A stretch of DNA of 64,000 bases from Candidatus Melainabacteria bacterium (GCA_016699165.1 CP064963.1:868001-932000), one strand, 5' to 3'; shown: positions 9,439 to 21,566, counted from the first letter of the stretch. Numbers and translations are program-made. Notes: generated from the sequence alone by a model not told the origin.

Positions 9439-11028
9439 ATGTTCAAAGACGAAATCAGACTTGCACCATATATTGACAAGCGCCAGGCAGCGATTGAGCT
9501 AGCCTGGTGTTTTCCTGGCACATATTCTATAGGAATGACCGGGCTTGGTTATCAATTGGTCTGGTGGTTGATGGAGCAAGACCCTCAAGTACTTGTCAAA
9601 CGATGCTTTACCGATATGGACGAAGGCGACCTCTCACGCTGTCGCTATTTCGGCTTCACCCTTTCCTGGGAACTTGACTTCATCAATATGGTCCATATCC
9701 TGGACAAGTACAGAATCGAGAGAGATTCAAGTACAAGAAGCGATAACGACCCCATTGTTTTTGGCGGCGGTCCGGTTCTGACTGCAAATCCAGAGCCGTT
9801 TGCCCATCTTTTCGATGTCATTCTACTTGGTGATGCGGAAAAGACTGTACCTGCTTTTATAGATTGTTTAAAAAATCTCAACGGCAATGCCACCAGACGT
9901 GAAAAATTAGAAGCACTGGCTGTAATACCAGGCATTTATATTCCTTCCGCGTTCGAATTTAGCTACCAGAGCGAATCTGGGCCGATTTCGGATATCAGGC
10001 CAAATGCCCAGGGGTTAAATAATCAACCCCAAAAACTAATATTCAAACCACCAGTGGACTATATTGCTCAAACTCAGATTCTTTCACCCAAGACTACCTG
10101 GGGTGATTCATTTTTAATGGAAATAATTCGCTCCTGCCCGCAAGAGTGTGGTTTTTGCCTGGCAAGCTATCTAACAAAGCCCGTTCGATTCACTTCTGTA
10201 GATACCATTGGCGATACCGTAGATAGAATATTGCCATACACTAAAAAAGTGGGACTGCTTGGACCTAGTATTTCAGAACACCCAAAATTTTTAGAAATTC
10301 TTGAAACTTTATATGCAAGAGTCGATCAAGGACTTCAAGTAACTATTGCTTCGGTGCGCGCAGATACCATAACCGAGCCCATAGCACGCAAATTAAGTCA
10401 AATGGGACAAAGGTCGATTACTATCGCAATTGAATCAGGCTCGCAGCGCTTGCGAGACCTAATTCGAAAAAATCTTACCACCAAAGAAATCGAAGACTGT
10501 CTTTCTGCTGCAGAAGAGGGCGGATTGCAAGCAATTAAGTTCTATGGCATGGTGGGACTGCCTTATGAAGAGCAAGCGGACCTTGATGAGACAGTGGCCC
10601 TTATGACGCGTCTTAAAAAGACTCACAAAAAATTGAAGCTCACCCTCGGGGTGAGCTCATTTGTACCCAAAGCGCAAACGCCGTTCCAGTGGCTTGGCAG
10701 AGACGAAAAAGCAGGCGACAAGATTGAGTTCATGCGCAAAGCCATGGCGAAAATCGGCATTGAAGTACGACCCGAAAGTAATAAATGGAGTGATATTCAA
10801 GCGTTACTATCGCGTGGAGATCGCCGCCTTACTCCAATTTTGAATACTATAGATACATCAAATCAAAGTCTTGGCTCCTGGAGAAAAGCTCTACGCGAGC
10901 GTTCTTCCAGTTGTCCCGACTTGCAATATTATGCCTATAGAGAAATCCCACGCGATGAAATATTGCCGTGGTCACATTTGAGCACAGAGTCAAATACAGC
11001 AATGCTTTTGCAAAAACTAGCTAAATAG
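9439..11028 (+). CDS. Radical SAM protein with B12-binding-like N-terminal domain
   Basis: 529 residues. The N-terminal part (about 1-190) resembles the cobalamin-binding-like half of uncharacterised radical SAM proteins of the TIGR03960 type (FPGTYSIGMTGLGYQLVWWLM; PIVFGGGPVLTANPEP). The radical SAM core starts near 215 with EIIRSCPQECGFCLASY, giving C-x3-C-x2-C for the 4Fe-4S cluster, followed by VGLLGPSISEHP and a SAM-binding IAIESGSQRLRDLI segment. Substrate unknown. In many bacteria this type is fused or linked to a DUF2344 domain and RNase E/G; neither is here. Its end overlaps the convergent gene by 8 bp. No strong Shine-Dalgarno is seen; a small hairpin GGCTT/AAGCC sits just before the start. 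Confidence 0.88.
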   Translation: MFKDEIRLAPYIDKRQAAIELAWCFPGTYSIGMTGLGYQLVWWLMEQDPQVLVKRCFTDMDEGDLSRCRYFGFTLSWELDFINMVHILDKYRIERDSSTRSDNDPIVFGGGPVLTANPEPFAHLFDVILLGDAEKTVPAFIDCLKNLNGNATRREKLEALAVIPGIYIPSAFEFSYQSESGPISDIRPNAQGLNNQPQKLIFKPPVDYIAQTQILSPKTTWGDSFLMEIIRSCPQECGFCLASYLTKPVRFTSVDTIGDTVDRILPYTKKVGLLGPSISEHPKFLEILETLYARVDQGLQVTIASVRADTITEPIARKLSQMGQRSITIAIESGSQRLRDLIRKNLTTKEIEDCLSAAEEGGLQAIKFYGMVGLPYEEQADLDETVALMTRLKKTHKKLKLTLGVSSFVPKAQTPFQWLGRDEKAGDKIEFMRKAMAKIGIEVRPESNKWSDIQALLSRGDRRLTPILNTIDTSNQSLGSWRKALRERSSSCPDLQYYAYREIPRDEILPWSHLSTESNTAMLLQKLAK

Positions 11029-12208
11029 GCACCGTTAGTACAATTAGCCTGTTCATGTGATCAAGAAAAATAGATTTGACTTCGTCTTCTCTTTTCAATT
11101 TTTCCTCAGCACCAGCGCTTTTTTCTCCCAAATCAACCTGGGCTTCCATTTTCATTTCGTGCAGATCATAAGACGACAAATATGTCGCAGCTGCCTTAGG
11201 CTCGCTTTCTTTGCCTAATTCACAGGACGAATAATAAAGTCTTTTATTATTAAAATCGACAGTAAAGATGCTTTTCTTGCAAAACCCAGCCAACTCTTCG
11301 ACCATCTCACCAGTGACTAAATCTACCAGTTTATTATCAAGCATAGCGCCTTCTGTACCAGATATAACGCTTATCTGCTCACCTTTAGCGATGGGTAAAG
11401 TTCCGCGTTTGATGCCGGTCTTAGCATCTAGAATAGTAAGTTGTGATTGCAAGCGATCGATTAATATCAAAGCCTCGGCTTTGGCACTATATTTGATATC
11501 ATCGAATTTCTCTTTGTATGTACAAATGGGCTTCACTTTGATTGCATTTTTCTCAATATCGACTCGCAAGAAATTGCCTTTTTTATCCACCACTATCAGG
11601 CTTTGGCCAGCTTTATCGCTTGCGCTAAATAACAGATTGGACAAGCCTTTTATCCATTCAATTTTAGGTTTGTTCAAGTCGGCTAAATATCCAACCGAAT
11701 CTGCTTTGTCTTGCAATCGCACCACAAAAGTGCCAAGTTCAGAACTTGTTGGCTGAATTTGAGCATTCTCGCTTGTATATTTTTCAGAGCCCAAACTAAG
11801 ACTGGAGACTAGTTTGTCATTTACGGTGATTCGAAGTTTGCCCTTGTCCAGGCTGTATTCGACCAGAATAAAGGGTCGCATCAAATTCAAATCATTCACA
11901 GGCTCGAATTGATAATCGGGATCGGTTAACTTATAAAATGTCGATTTCTTAGCTAAGGTTTCAACGCGAAAGAAAGCGCTTTTGCCCACTTGCTTGAAAT
12001 CGGCGTATCTATCTATAGATGTTATCTTCTTGCCTATCTTCTGCAAATCAGGCGTAGTTAGCAGGCTTACCCTGCAATCTTGCACCGTGTGCATTTGGCT
12101 TTGTTTCCACAAACGACCAAGCGGCAGCCAATCGGTAAACTCACCTATGCCGACCAGTATTATGAAGAACGCAGTAAGAGCTATCGCGTTTTTCTTTGCT
12201 CGTATCAC
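11021..12208 (-). CDS. Membrane-anchored protein of unknown function
   Basis: About 395 residues. I prefer the GTG at 12206-12208, which overlaps the stop of the preceding gene (TAGTG), over an in-frame TTG at 12232. A short basic N-terminus is followed by one membrane helix (AIALTAFFIILVGIGEF), then a large extracytoplasmic part with repeated beta-strand-like units (LLFSASDKAGQSLIVVDKKGN; LTILDAKTGIKRGTL; FTVDFNNKRLYYSSCELG), consistent with a beta-propeller. No family recognised. Translationally coupled to the GDH-like gene and convergent with the radical SAM gene. Confidence 0.7.
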   Translation of the reverse strand: MIRAKKNAIALTAFFIILVGIGEFTDWLPLGRLWKQSQMHTVQDCRVSLLTTPDLQKIGKKITSIDRYADFKQVGKSAFFRVETLAKKSTFYKLTDPDYQFEPVNDLNLMRPFILVEYSLDKGKLRITVNDKLVSSLSLGSEKYTSENAQIQPTSSELGTFVVRLQDKADSVGYLADLNKPKIEWIKGLSNLLFSASDKAGQSLIVVDKKGNFLRVDIEKNAIKVKPICTYKEKFDDIKYSAKAEALILIDRLQSQLTILDAKTGIKRGTLPIAKGEQISVISGTEGAMLDNKLVDLVTGEMVEELAGFCKKSIFTVDFNNKRLYYSSCELGKESEPKAAATYLSSYDLHEMKMEAQVDLGEKSAGAEEKLKREDEVKSIFLDHMNRLIVLTVPI

Positions 12209-13509
12209 TAAGGATAGAGACCTCTCAACCAACGGGCTTCCATGACATGATCTACAGCAAGACGCATTGCAGCCATTCTAAGCGAGCAGTCATATTCTTT
12301 TGCAGTAACAAATACTTTTTCGCAAGCTTTGTTTATAAGCATTTCCAGTCTTGAAAAAGTCTCTTCTTCAGACCACAAAAGACGCATCAATCCTTGCACA
12401 TATTCAAAATATGAAACAGTGACACCAGTGCCATTGGCTAGAATATCTGGCACGACCACTACTCCATTTTTCTCAAGCACTAAATCGGCTTCAGGAGTAA
12501 TACAAGCATCGGCACCTTCTACAATGAGCTTAGCTTTGATTTGAGAGACGTTGTCTTTATGAATTTGTCCCTTCACCGCGCATGGTACCAGCACATCTAC
12601 ATCAAGTGTAAGAATATCGTCTAAATCAATCTCGGTGCTGCCAGGAAATCCTTTTACTGAGCCAGTTTTGTTTTTATACTCAGACAGTGCTTCCAAATCG
12701 AGAGCTTGTCCTTTTGTCGCTTTAATCGCTGCACTACTATCAGAAACAGCCTCGATTTTGTATCCCATCTGCATCATGCTCTTTCCAAGCGCCGATCCTA
12801 CTTGACCAAATCCCTGAATAGATACGGTTGGCGAAGCGGAAAGTTTAGGCAAAAAGGTTTTGAGTACGTTTCTAGTTACTAGTGCTACACCGTGTCCGGT
12901 GGCAGATGCTGTCGAGTAAGAGCCGCCGATGGCACCGTGCTTGCCTGTGACAATAGATGGAACTGTGTAACCGCGATTCACGCTGAAAGTATCCATAATC
13001 CAAGCCATAGTCTGCGCATTGGTATTGAGGTCGGGACTGATTATGTCTTTAGCTGGTCCAATCAAGTCTATGATTTCAGAAGTGTATCTGCGAGTAGCGC
13101 GCTCCATTTCATGCGAACTTAGCGCTTTTGGATCAAGGCGAATACCGCCATGAGCACCGCCAAAAGGTAAATTCATAAGTGAACATTTCCAGGTCATAAG
13201 CATTGCCATCGATGCTACTTCGCCCATGTCGAGAGTGGGGCTGATGCGCAAACCACCAGATCCTGGGCCGCTTGCCAGGTCATGGTGAACTCTGTAACCA
13301 ATGAATGTTTTCACTGAATCGTTATCGAGCCTGATTGGCACAATCACAGTCAACGCCCGCTTTGGGTGTCTGAGTGGCGCCAGAATATCGGGATCGACTT
13401 TCATCCCGGCAATGGCACGATCCAAGAATGTCTGAGCCATCTTGAAATCGGCTGTTTCCCATTCGTTGGCGTGCACAGTCACTTTATTTTCTCCAGTTAC
13501 GGTTCCCAT
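12208..13509 (-). CDS. Glu/Leu/Phe/Val dehydrogenase-family protein with altered active site
   Basis: 433 residues, normal GDH length, with both domains: substrate domain about 30-200 and Rossmann domain about 205-420 (VSIQGFGQVGSALGKSM). Conserved family landmarks include FIGYRVHHDLASGP, MTWKCSLMNLPFGG, SPDLNTNAQTMAWIMD, VEGADACITPEAD and DILANGTGVTVSYFE. Two classical lysines differ. The substrate-carboxylate Lys of GPxKGG is Ser (GPGSGGLR), and the catalytic Lys of GGxKGG is His (LPFGGAHGG). The third Lys (MTWKC) and the catalytic Asp (SPD) are kept. A standard glutamate dehydrogenase activity is therefore doubtful. Upstream of the membrane-anchored gene, downstream of ftcD. Confidence 0.9.
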   Translation of the reverse strand: MGTVTGENKVTVHANEWETADFKMAQTFLDRAIAGMKVDPDILAPLRHPKRALTVIVPIRLDNDSVKTFIGYRVHHDLASGPGSGGLRISPTLDMGEVASMAMLMTWKCSLMNLPFGGAHGGIRLDPKALSSHEMERATRRYTSEIIDLIGPAKDIISPDLNTNAQTMAWIMDTFSVNRGYTVPSIVTGKHGAIGGSYSTASATGHGVALVTRNVLKTFLPKLSASPTVSIQGFGQVGSALGKSMMQMGYKIEAVSDSSAAIKATKGQALDLEALSEYKNKTGSVKGFPGSTEIDLDDILTLDVDVLVPCAVKGQIHKDNVSQIKAKLIVEGADACITPEADLVLEKNGVVVVPDILANGTGVTVSYFEYVQGLMRLLWSEEETFSRLEMLINKACEKVFVTAKEYDCSLRMAAMRLAVDHVMEARWLRGLYP

Positions 13510-13590
13510 TTTGACCTCACATGTCAGGCTTTTACAGAGTTTATGCCGTGTCGAGAAATTTTACTCTCATTTGCGCTCTAATTCTATTGA

Positions 13591-14580
13591 TCAGAGCTTA
13601 TTTAGAGCAAAATCAAGTATCTTGGCTTCTGGCTCAAAAGAATAGTGCAAATTCAACCCCAAATAATCGATTGCTATTGCCACAAGCTCACTAAGCGATG
13701 CATCTTGAAAAGCTCTTCCAGTTTTTTGAGCAACGTCAAGCAAAGCCAAAAGGGGCACAAGTCCAACAATTTCGCTTCCAGTCACCTCGACACCGACAGA
13801 TTCCGCCTCTAATTTCACTTTCTGGAAAACTTCAAACATTCCGGTCGTTTTGTAGTCCATCAGATTCATTGAAATTTGCGCACAATTATAATTTTGGTCT
13901 TCTATTACCCAGCCCATCGCCTTTACTGTTTTTAATTCATTTTCATTAGAACGGCGAGCAACCCTCAATTGTTTTGCTATGTGCTGAGCGATTTGGCGCG
14001 AGTTTGTGTTTAAACTAATATTATAAGCAACCAGTATCGGACGAGCACCAATTACGGTGGCACCTGAGCGAGCGTTAAAAACTGCCGGTCCAAAATCTGG
14101 AAGATAATCTTTGTCTTTAGCTTTCGCTGCAAGCCCTTCATAACCGCCTTTGCGAAGAGCTGCCAATTCGCGTCGGTCAATGTGACTGGCCGATTCGCCG
14201 TATAGAAAGACAGGAATTTTTAAATTCTCACCAACTAATTTTGCCAGCTTGAGCGAAGCGTCTTTGCAAATTTGCATGCTTTCTGGCTTATCATCTAGTG
14301 GAATAAAAGGACAAACATCGCATGCACCAATTCGTGGATGCTCGCCTTTGTGCCCTTGCATATCAATTAACTCAGATGCCACACTTATAGCCTGGTAGGC
14401 GGCTTGCACAATCGGCTCCGGCTCTGCCGCAAAAGTGAAAACTGAGCGATTGGCGCTTTGACCAGATTCGCTGCCTAATAATCGAACTGGCAAATTGGAT
14501 GTAAGAGCTTTTTCAATCTCGCTCAGTGTCTCTTTGTTTCGACCTTCACTAAAATTAGCAACACACTCAATCAAGGTCAC
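13591..14580 (-). CDS. ftcD: Glutamate formimidoyltransferase (FtcD N-terminal type)
   Basis: 329 residues. Transfers the formimino group of N-formimino-L-glutamate to tetrahydrofolate, releasing glutamate (histidine degradation, one-carbon supply). Seen: ECVANFSEGRNKETL at the N-terminus, NRSVFTFAAEPEPIV, and the signature HKGEHPRIGACDVCPFIP with the catalytic His. It is the single-domain transferase; the cyclodeaminase domain of the mammalian bifunctional enzyme is absent. Its ATG overlaps the stop of the preceding M50-like gene (4 bp), so the two are translationally coupled. The GDH-like gene follows after 81 bp. No other hut gene is visible, so a role outside histidine catabolism is possible. 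Confidence 0.9.
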   Translation of the reverse strand: MTLIECVANFSEGRNKETLSEIEKALTSNLPVRLLGSESGQSANRSVFTFAAEPEPIVQAAYQAISVASELIDMQGHKGEHPRIGACDVCPFIPLDDKPESMQICKDASLKLAKLVGENLKIPVFLYGESASHIDRRELAALRKGGYEGLAAKAKDKDYLPDFGPAVFNARSGATVIGARPILVAYNISLNTNSRQIAQHIAKQLRVARRSNENELKTVKAMGWVIEDQNYNCAQISMNLMDYKTTGMFEVFQKVKLEAESVGVEVTGSEIVGLVPLLALLDVAQKTGRAFQDASLSELVAIAIDYLGLNLHYSFEPEAKILDFALNKL

Positions 14581-15551
14581 TTAGGCAAGTCCGATTTTTT
14601 TGGTATCAAAGAAAAAGCATGCGTCTTCCATATAGTGAAGCTCAGCATGGCAACTGACGTCAAAGCCCAGAGCAAACTCCAACAAATGGCCGGAAGGAAA
14701 AAATTATTCTGCATCGTGGTGGCATCTGAATACGCAGCAAATGGATTAAGCGACGATCCTATGACGACCCAAATTGAATTCAAACTATCCATTGCCACGT
14801 TTATAGCCAGAAAAAGCAACAACCAGTGCGCTTGTGCATACTTTAGTTTGGTGCCAGCGTAATAAATAGCACCTGCAAGCACTAGACCAACTACAAAGCT
14901 CATAATCGATTGTATAAACGAAGCAGAAAAAATTCCGGGTCCGATAAAAAAGATAGTCGATAAGAGAGTCATAAGCGCAAGTCCCTGCAAAATCATCTTA
15001 GAAAATTTGGGATTCTTGCTCAAAGCAACCAGTCCGCAACCAAATAGCGTAGTTCCCATATATCCCGCTTGCACAACCAGAAAGCGCAAACCACCATGCG
15101 ACATCGTCAGCCCGCCATGTCCCATGCCATCAGGCACAATCGTCATTCCAGTAACCTGACCGCCAGTCAAAACAGTAGCTAGAGCGTGGCTCAGCTCATG
15201 TATTAAGGTCGAAAATTGATTGAGCGGCATGAAGATTATAGATAGCGCAGGAATCTTGACAATAATCAAGGTGAGAAAAAGAATGATGAAAAACGCCATT
15301 GAGCCGGCGTGTCCAGGCTGGTCCGCTTTTACTTCTTGTGGACTTGCAATTGTGGGTGCTTGAGCGGGCTTGCTTTTAGACTGTTTTTTATTTTCTTTGT
15401 TTATCTCAGCTTCAAGCGCTTCTAGCTTTTTGGCGGTCTGGTCATGGGTAGAAACTTGAGCTAAGTCACCAGATTTGGGTGCTTGCTTAAGCTCGACATC
15501 TGGATTCTTCTTACTAGTGGCGGTTTTTAACTTTTTTTTGAAGCCGTCCAT
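14577..15551 (-). CDS. M50-type (M50B-like) integral membrane metalloprotease homologue
   Basis: About 324 residues from the ATG at 15551 (preceded by AAAGAG); a TTG at 15584 would add 11 residues. A Lys-rich cytoplasmic N-terminal segment of about 85 residues is followed by about seven to eight membrane helices. The first helix region leads to STLIHELSHALATVLTGG, an HExxH zinc motif in a membrane context, as in peptidase M50B (SpoIVFB/RseP fold). A second conserved part is VVQAGYMGTTLFGCGLVAL. The second metal ligand (usually Asp in an NPDG-like motif) is not obvious; MDSLNSIW is a possible site. Coupled to ftcD. Confidence 0.78.
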   Translation of the reverse strand: MDGFKKKLKTATSKKNPDVELKQAPKSGDLAQVSTHDQTAKKLEALEAEINKENKKQSKSKPAQAPTIASPQEVKADQPGHAGSMAFFIILFLTLIIVKIPALSIIFMPLNQFSTLIHELSHALATVLTGGQVTGMTIVPDGMGHGGLTMSHGGLRFLVVQAGYMGTTLFGCGLVALSKNPKFSKMILQGLALMTLLSTIFFIGPGIFSASFIQSIMSFVVGLVLAGAIYYAGTKLKYAQAHWLLLFLAINVAMDSLNSIWVVIGSSLNPFAAYSDATTMQNNFFLPAICWSLLWALTSVAMLSFTIWKTHAFSLIPKKSDLPK

Positions 15552-15659
15552 GTTTTTCTGACTCTTTGCCTTCGATGTCAACAACTGAATAGATACGCCA
15601 CTCTATTTGATTCTACTTCCTGAGGTTTTCTTTGGGGTGTCCTTGGGAAATATTTCCAT

Positions 15660-18239
<2,580 letters not shown>

Positions 18240-18260
18240 CTGTCAAGTTCTTAAAAAATT

Positions 18261-18352
18261 CGGAGAGGGAGGGATTCGAACCCTCGGAACAGTTTTAAAG
18301 ACCGTTCAACTTCTTAGCAGGAAGCCGCTTTCGACCACTCAGCCACCTCTCC
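18261..18352 (-). tRNA. tRNA-Ser(GCT)
   Basis: On the minus strand: acceptor GGAGAGG...CCTCTCC, D arm with GGCTGAGTGGTCGAAAGC, anticodon arm GCTTC-CTGCTAA-GAAGT with anticodon GCT (reads AGC and AGT), a long class II variable arm as expected for Ser, T arm GGGTTCGAATCCC, and discriminator G. CCA is not encoded. A T-run follows. Confidence 0.97.
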
Positions 18353-18376
18353 AAAAAATGAGTCTCTACAATTATA

Positions 18377-19300
18377 TTAATACAGACCCAGAACTACAAT
18401 CTTTATCCAGTAAAAAGAGACAGGCGATCCAAACATAAGACTATCTCCACGGTCTAAAAAGCCCCCATGACCGGGAATTGCTTGTGAAGAATCCTTGAGC
18501 CCGGCATCTCTTTTCATCAAAGATTCGCAAAGGTCTCCAAGTTGTGCGGCAATTGAAACCACAATTCCCATCAAAGGCGCTTGCCACAATTTGAATTGAA
18601 AAGGATGCGAACTGAATAACCAGTGGTCGGCAGCATAAACAACCATCGTGGCCACTATGGCAGAGGCTAACATACCCCCGACTGCGCCTTCTACAGTTTT
18701 CTTGGGACTGATTTCGGGAAAAAGCTTGTGTTTGCCCCATTTCTTGCCTATGTAATATGCAAAAACATCGGTTGCCCAAATAATAAAGAGGCTGACCCAG
18801 ACATAAGCTAAGCCTGGTTGATGTAACGGATTGGCTATGTGTACATCGCCCAAACTGGACGGCATCAAACTGCGCAGTAAAACAAGATGTGCCGGGAGCC
18901 ATCCTACATATATGAATCCCATAATGGTCGAGGCGATATCGGCAATGGTGGCAGGCGGCTGCTCAGATCTAAATAACAATCTAAAAAACGAGGCGCAAAT
19001 GCCCAAAGTCAAAAGAGTAGGAAATTGGGACAGAGCCTCGCTTGAAGTCATATGAATGCCGGTATATTTTATAACTACCAAAGGCAGGGCAGGAAGCATC
19101 GCAAGCAGGTGGAATGCGATGATCATAAACATTACAATTCTTCTAGACGGCTTGTAACCTTTTGCCTCTGCCAGTCCAATGAACTCGCGACCACACAAAC
19201 CGCAACCCAAAGCCATCATGATGGCAATAACAACGCCACCAAGCAAGATACTACCTGCGGCAGTGGAAGCTAAAATTACTCCAAAAAGAATTCTACTCAT
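18377..19300 (-). CDS. cdsA: Phosphatidate cytidylyltransferase
   Basis: 307 residues with about eight membrane helices. Makes CDP-diacylglycerol from phosphatidate and CTP, the branch point of phospholipid synthesis, in the inner membrane. Seen: WATDVFAYYIGKKWGKHKL, ISPKKTVEGAVGG, and the C-terminal signature SLMKRDAGLKDSSQ-IPGHGGFLDRGDSL. Its start overlaps the end of the YibE/F gene by 8 bp, so it is the distal gene of a galE-ruvB-yibE/F-cdsA run. Confidence 0.95.
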   Translation of the reverse strand: MSRILFGVILASTAAGSILLGGVVIAIMMALGCGLCGREFIGLAEAKGYKPSRRIVMFMIIAFHLLAMLPALPLVVIKYTGIHMTSSEALSQFPTLLTLGICASFFRLLFRSEQPPATIADIASTIMGFIYVGWLPAHLVLLRSLMPSSLGDVHIANPLHQPGLAYVWVSLFIIWATDVFAYYIGKKWGKHKLFPEISPKKTVEGAVGGMLASAIVATMVVYAADHWLFSSHPFQFKLWQAPLMGIVVSIAAQLGDLCESLMKRDAGLKDSSQAIPGHGGFLDRGDSLMFGSPVSFYWIKIVVLGLY

Positions 19301-20444
19301 TGTTTGATTTATTTTGACTCATCATTTTAGCAGCTGTAAATGCAGTTATGGGAATGGTTACAACTAGTCCCAAACTCCCGGACAAAGCCGATGCAACCTC
19401 GGTAGCAAACAAATCTAGATTGACTAATTTGTTTGGTGCTATTTGTGTAGCAAGAAGCATTAGAGGAAGTGCACTTCCTGCATAAGCCAGAATAAGCGTG
19501 TTAGTCATGGCACCCATAATATCTCGCCCCACGTTCATTCCAGCTTGATAAAGCTCCTTGAAGGTGAGCATGTCATTGGACTTGGAAATTTCAGATACTG
19601 ACGATGCTATGGAAATTCCTACATCCATAATCACTCCAAGCGCTCCAATGAGCATTCCGGCGGCAAGCAGTCCACTGTAAAACTCGGGACTTTGCACAAG
19701 TACAGAGCCTCTCAATATTTGTGCTTCTTCACTTGACAGTCCAGTTAATGGTGCAAACCAAATTACTAATTGGGCAGTCACACCTGCCACCACGACACCG
19801 CCCACAGTGCCGCTGATTGCAGCCACTGATTTCTTGGAAAAACCCCCTATGAGCAAAACAATGCTTGCTGTTGAAACAAGACAAATTCCAATCGCAGTTA
19901 AAAGCGGGTTGACGCCACGCATGCTCAAAGGCAGAAGCACACCGCTTATTAGCAATACTGTGATTATCAATCCAAGTAAAGCTTTTACCCCTTGCATGCG
20001 ACCAAAAAACAAAAAGAATGCCAGAAAAACAACTATAAGCCAACCAATTACAGGCATTCTATGATAATCGGCGATACTTACCTCAGACTGATTGTTTGGT
20101 TGTTTGCTTATTGCAAGCACAACTTCCTGGTTGGGAGCAACTTTGATATTAAAAGCCGGATTATCGGTGATTTCATGCTTAATCTCAAAAGTGCGCCCAC
20201 GCAAAATGCCATCCAAGACTTTCACTTGTACGATTTGCTCACTGCTTCTCATACCGGTGCCTTTGAGCAGTTCAGCATTGAGTTGTTCTTTGCCGACATT
20301 TACTATTCGTCCAATAGCAAGCTCTTCTTCCTGAATTTGAGCATTTCCAATGTACGTTTCATTAGCCTGGCATGTTGCAGGTGAAATAACAAAAAAAATA
20401 AACGCGGCTAGAAATACAAGCAGTCCAGTGAAATAACTCTTCAC
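19293..20444 (-). CDS. YibE/F-family membrane protein
   Basis: 383 residues, GTG start overlapping the ruvB stop (GTGA). Signal-like N-terminus (GLLVFLAAFIFFVISPATCQA), an extracytoplasmic domain of about 110 residues, then about seven helices with the YibE/F landmarks (GWLIVVFLAFFLFFGRMQG; GALGVIMDVGISIASSVSEI; GRDIMGAMTNTLILAYAGS; EVASALSGSLGLVVTIP). Molecular function of the family is not established; transport or efflux has been proposed. Coupled to ruvB and cdsA. Confidence 0.9.
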   Translation of the reverse strand: MKSYFTGLLVFLAAFIFFVISPATCQANETYIGNAQIQEEELAIGRIVNVGKEQLNAELLKGTGMRSSEQIVQVKVLDGILRGRTFEIKHEITDNPAFNIKVAPNQEVVLAISKQPNNQSEVSIADYHRMPVIGWLIVVFLAFFLFFGRMQGVKALLGLIITVLLISGVLLPLSMRGVNPLLTAIGICLVSTASIVLLIGGFSKKSVAAISGTVGGVVVAGVTAQLVIWFAPLTGLSSEEAQILRGSVLVQSPEFYSGLLAAGMLIGALGVIMDVGISIASSVSEISKSNDMLTFKELYQAGMNVGRDIMGAMTNTLILAYAGSALPLMLLATQIAPNKLVNLDLFATEVASALSGSLGLVVTIPITAFTAAKMMSQNKSNNE

Positions 20445-21556
20445 GCTGAGCCATCCTCGGAGATTAGCATTTCCAGATTCATTTGCATTGCAGGTACTGT
20501 TCTTCCCAAATGCTGATACGCTTTGGGAGTGGCCATGCGTCCTCTTGAAGTGCGCTGAATCAGCCCACCTTGAATCAAGAATGGTTCATAAACATCTTCG
20601 ACAGTCTCACTGTCCTCACCAATGGTGGCAGCTAACGCATCGATACCAACTGGACCGCCATTATATGTTTCGATCATAATTTCAAGCAATCGTCTGTCAG
20701 TGGCATCAAGACCCAATTTATCCACTTGATACGAGTCGAGTGCTTCGTGGGCAATATCAACTGTAATTACAGGATAGTTTTTATAATGCACATAATCACG
20801 CACCAAACGAATAAGACGATTTGCAATTCTAGGTGTACCACGGCCTCTGCCGGCTATGACTGCCACAGCGTCTTCGTCTATATTCAAACTAAACAGTTTA
20901 CATGCGCGCTTCACTATGAGCGACAATTCTTCCAACGAATAAAAGTCTAGCCTGTGCACAAAACCAAAACGGTCGCGCAACGCTTTTGAAATGCGTCCTG
21001 CTTTTGTGGTGGCACCAATTAAAGTAAAACGAGGAATAGGTAAGCGCAATGTCCTTGTAGCATGACCTTTGCCAGATGTGATGTCGACCATGAAATCTTC
21101 GATTGCAGGGTAAAGCAATTCTTCCGCTATTTTATTTAGCCTGTGAATTTCGTCGATGAACAAAACATCTTTTTGTTCAAGTTGGTGCAATAAACCAATG
21201 ATGTCGCGTGGTCGCTCTAAGCTTGGCCCCGATGACACATGAATTCGAGCGCCCATCTCGTTTGCAAGAATGCGAGCAAGAGTAGTTTTTCCAAGTCCTG
21301 GCGGTCCGTATAAAAGTACGTGATCCAGTGGCTCGCCTCTGCTCTTAGCTGCTTCCAAAGACATTTGAAAGAGATTTTTCAGACGTGACTGCCCGATATA
21401 TTCTTTGAGCGATTCTGGTCTCAAATTCATTTCGGCTTTTTTATCTGTGCTAGTTTCGCGCGAGCTAACTACAGACGAGCGCTCAGTCTGACTAGATTTA
21501 CTAGATTTATCTGAGTCGCGCTTTGAAGGTTCAGCATCGCTTCTTAGAATAGCCAA
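20441..21556 (-). CDS. ruvB: Holliday junction branch migration helicase RuvB
   Basis: 371 residues from the TTG at 21554-21556, which is preceded by GAGGAAGTCTTT and lies 10 bp after the galE stop. The longest frame starts at 21697 inside galE and is unlikely. A Ser/Lys-rich N-terminal extension of about 40 residues precedes the AAA+ core: LRPESLKEYIGQ, Walker A GPPGLGKTTLA, Walker B DVLFIDEIHRL, sensor 1 FTLIGATTKAG, Arg finger ALRDRFG, and the C-terminal winged helix (GPVGIDALAATIGE; PFLIQGGLIQRTSRGR). It drives branch migration with RuvA, which is not in the window. Confidence 0.96.
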   Translation of the reverse strand: MAILRSDAEPSKRDSDKSSKSSQTERSSVVSSRETSTDKKAEMNLRPESLKEYIGQSRLKNLFQMSLEAAKSRGEPLDHVLLYGPPGLGKTTLARILANEMGARIHVSSGPSLERPRDIIGLLHQLEQKDVLFIDEIHRLNKIAEELLYPAIEDFMVDITSGKGHATRTLRLPIPRFTLIGATTKAGRISKALRDRFGFVHRLDFYSLEELSLIVKRACKLFSLNIDEDAVAVIAGRGRGTPRIANRLIRLVRDYVHYKNYPVITVDIAHEALDSYQVDKLGLDATDRRLLEIMIETYNGGPVGIDALAATIGEDSETVEDVYEPFLIQGGLIQRTSRGRMATPKAYQHLGRTVPAMQMNLEMLISEDGSA

Positions 21557-21566
21557 AAAGACTTCC

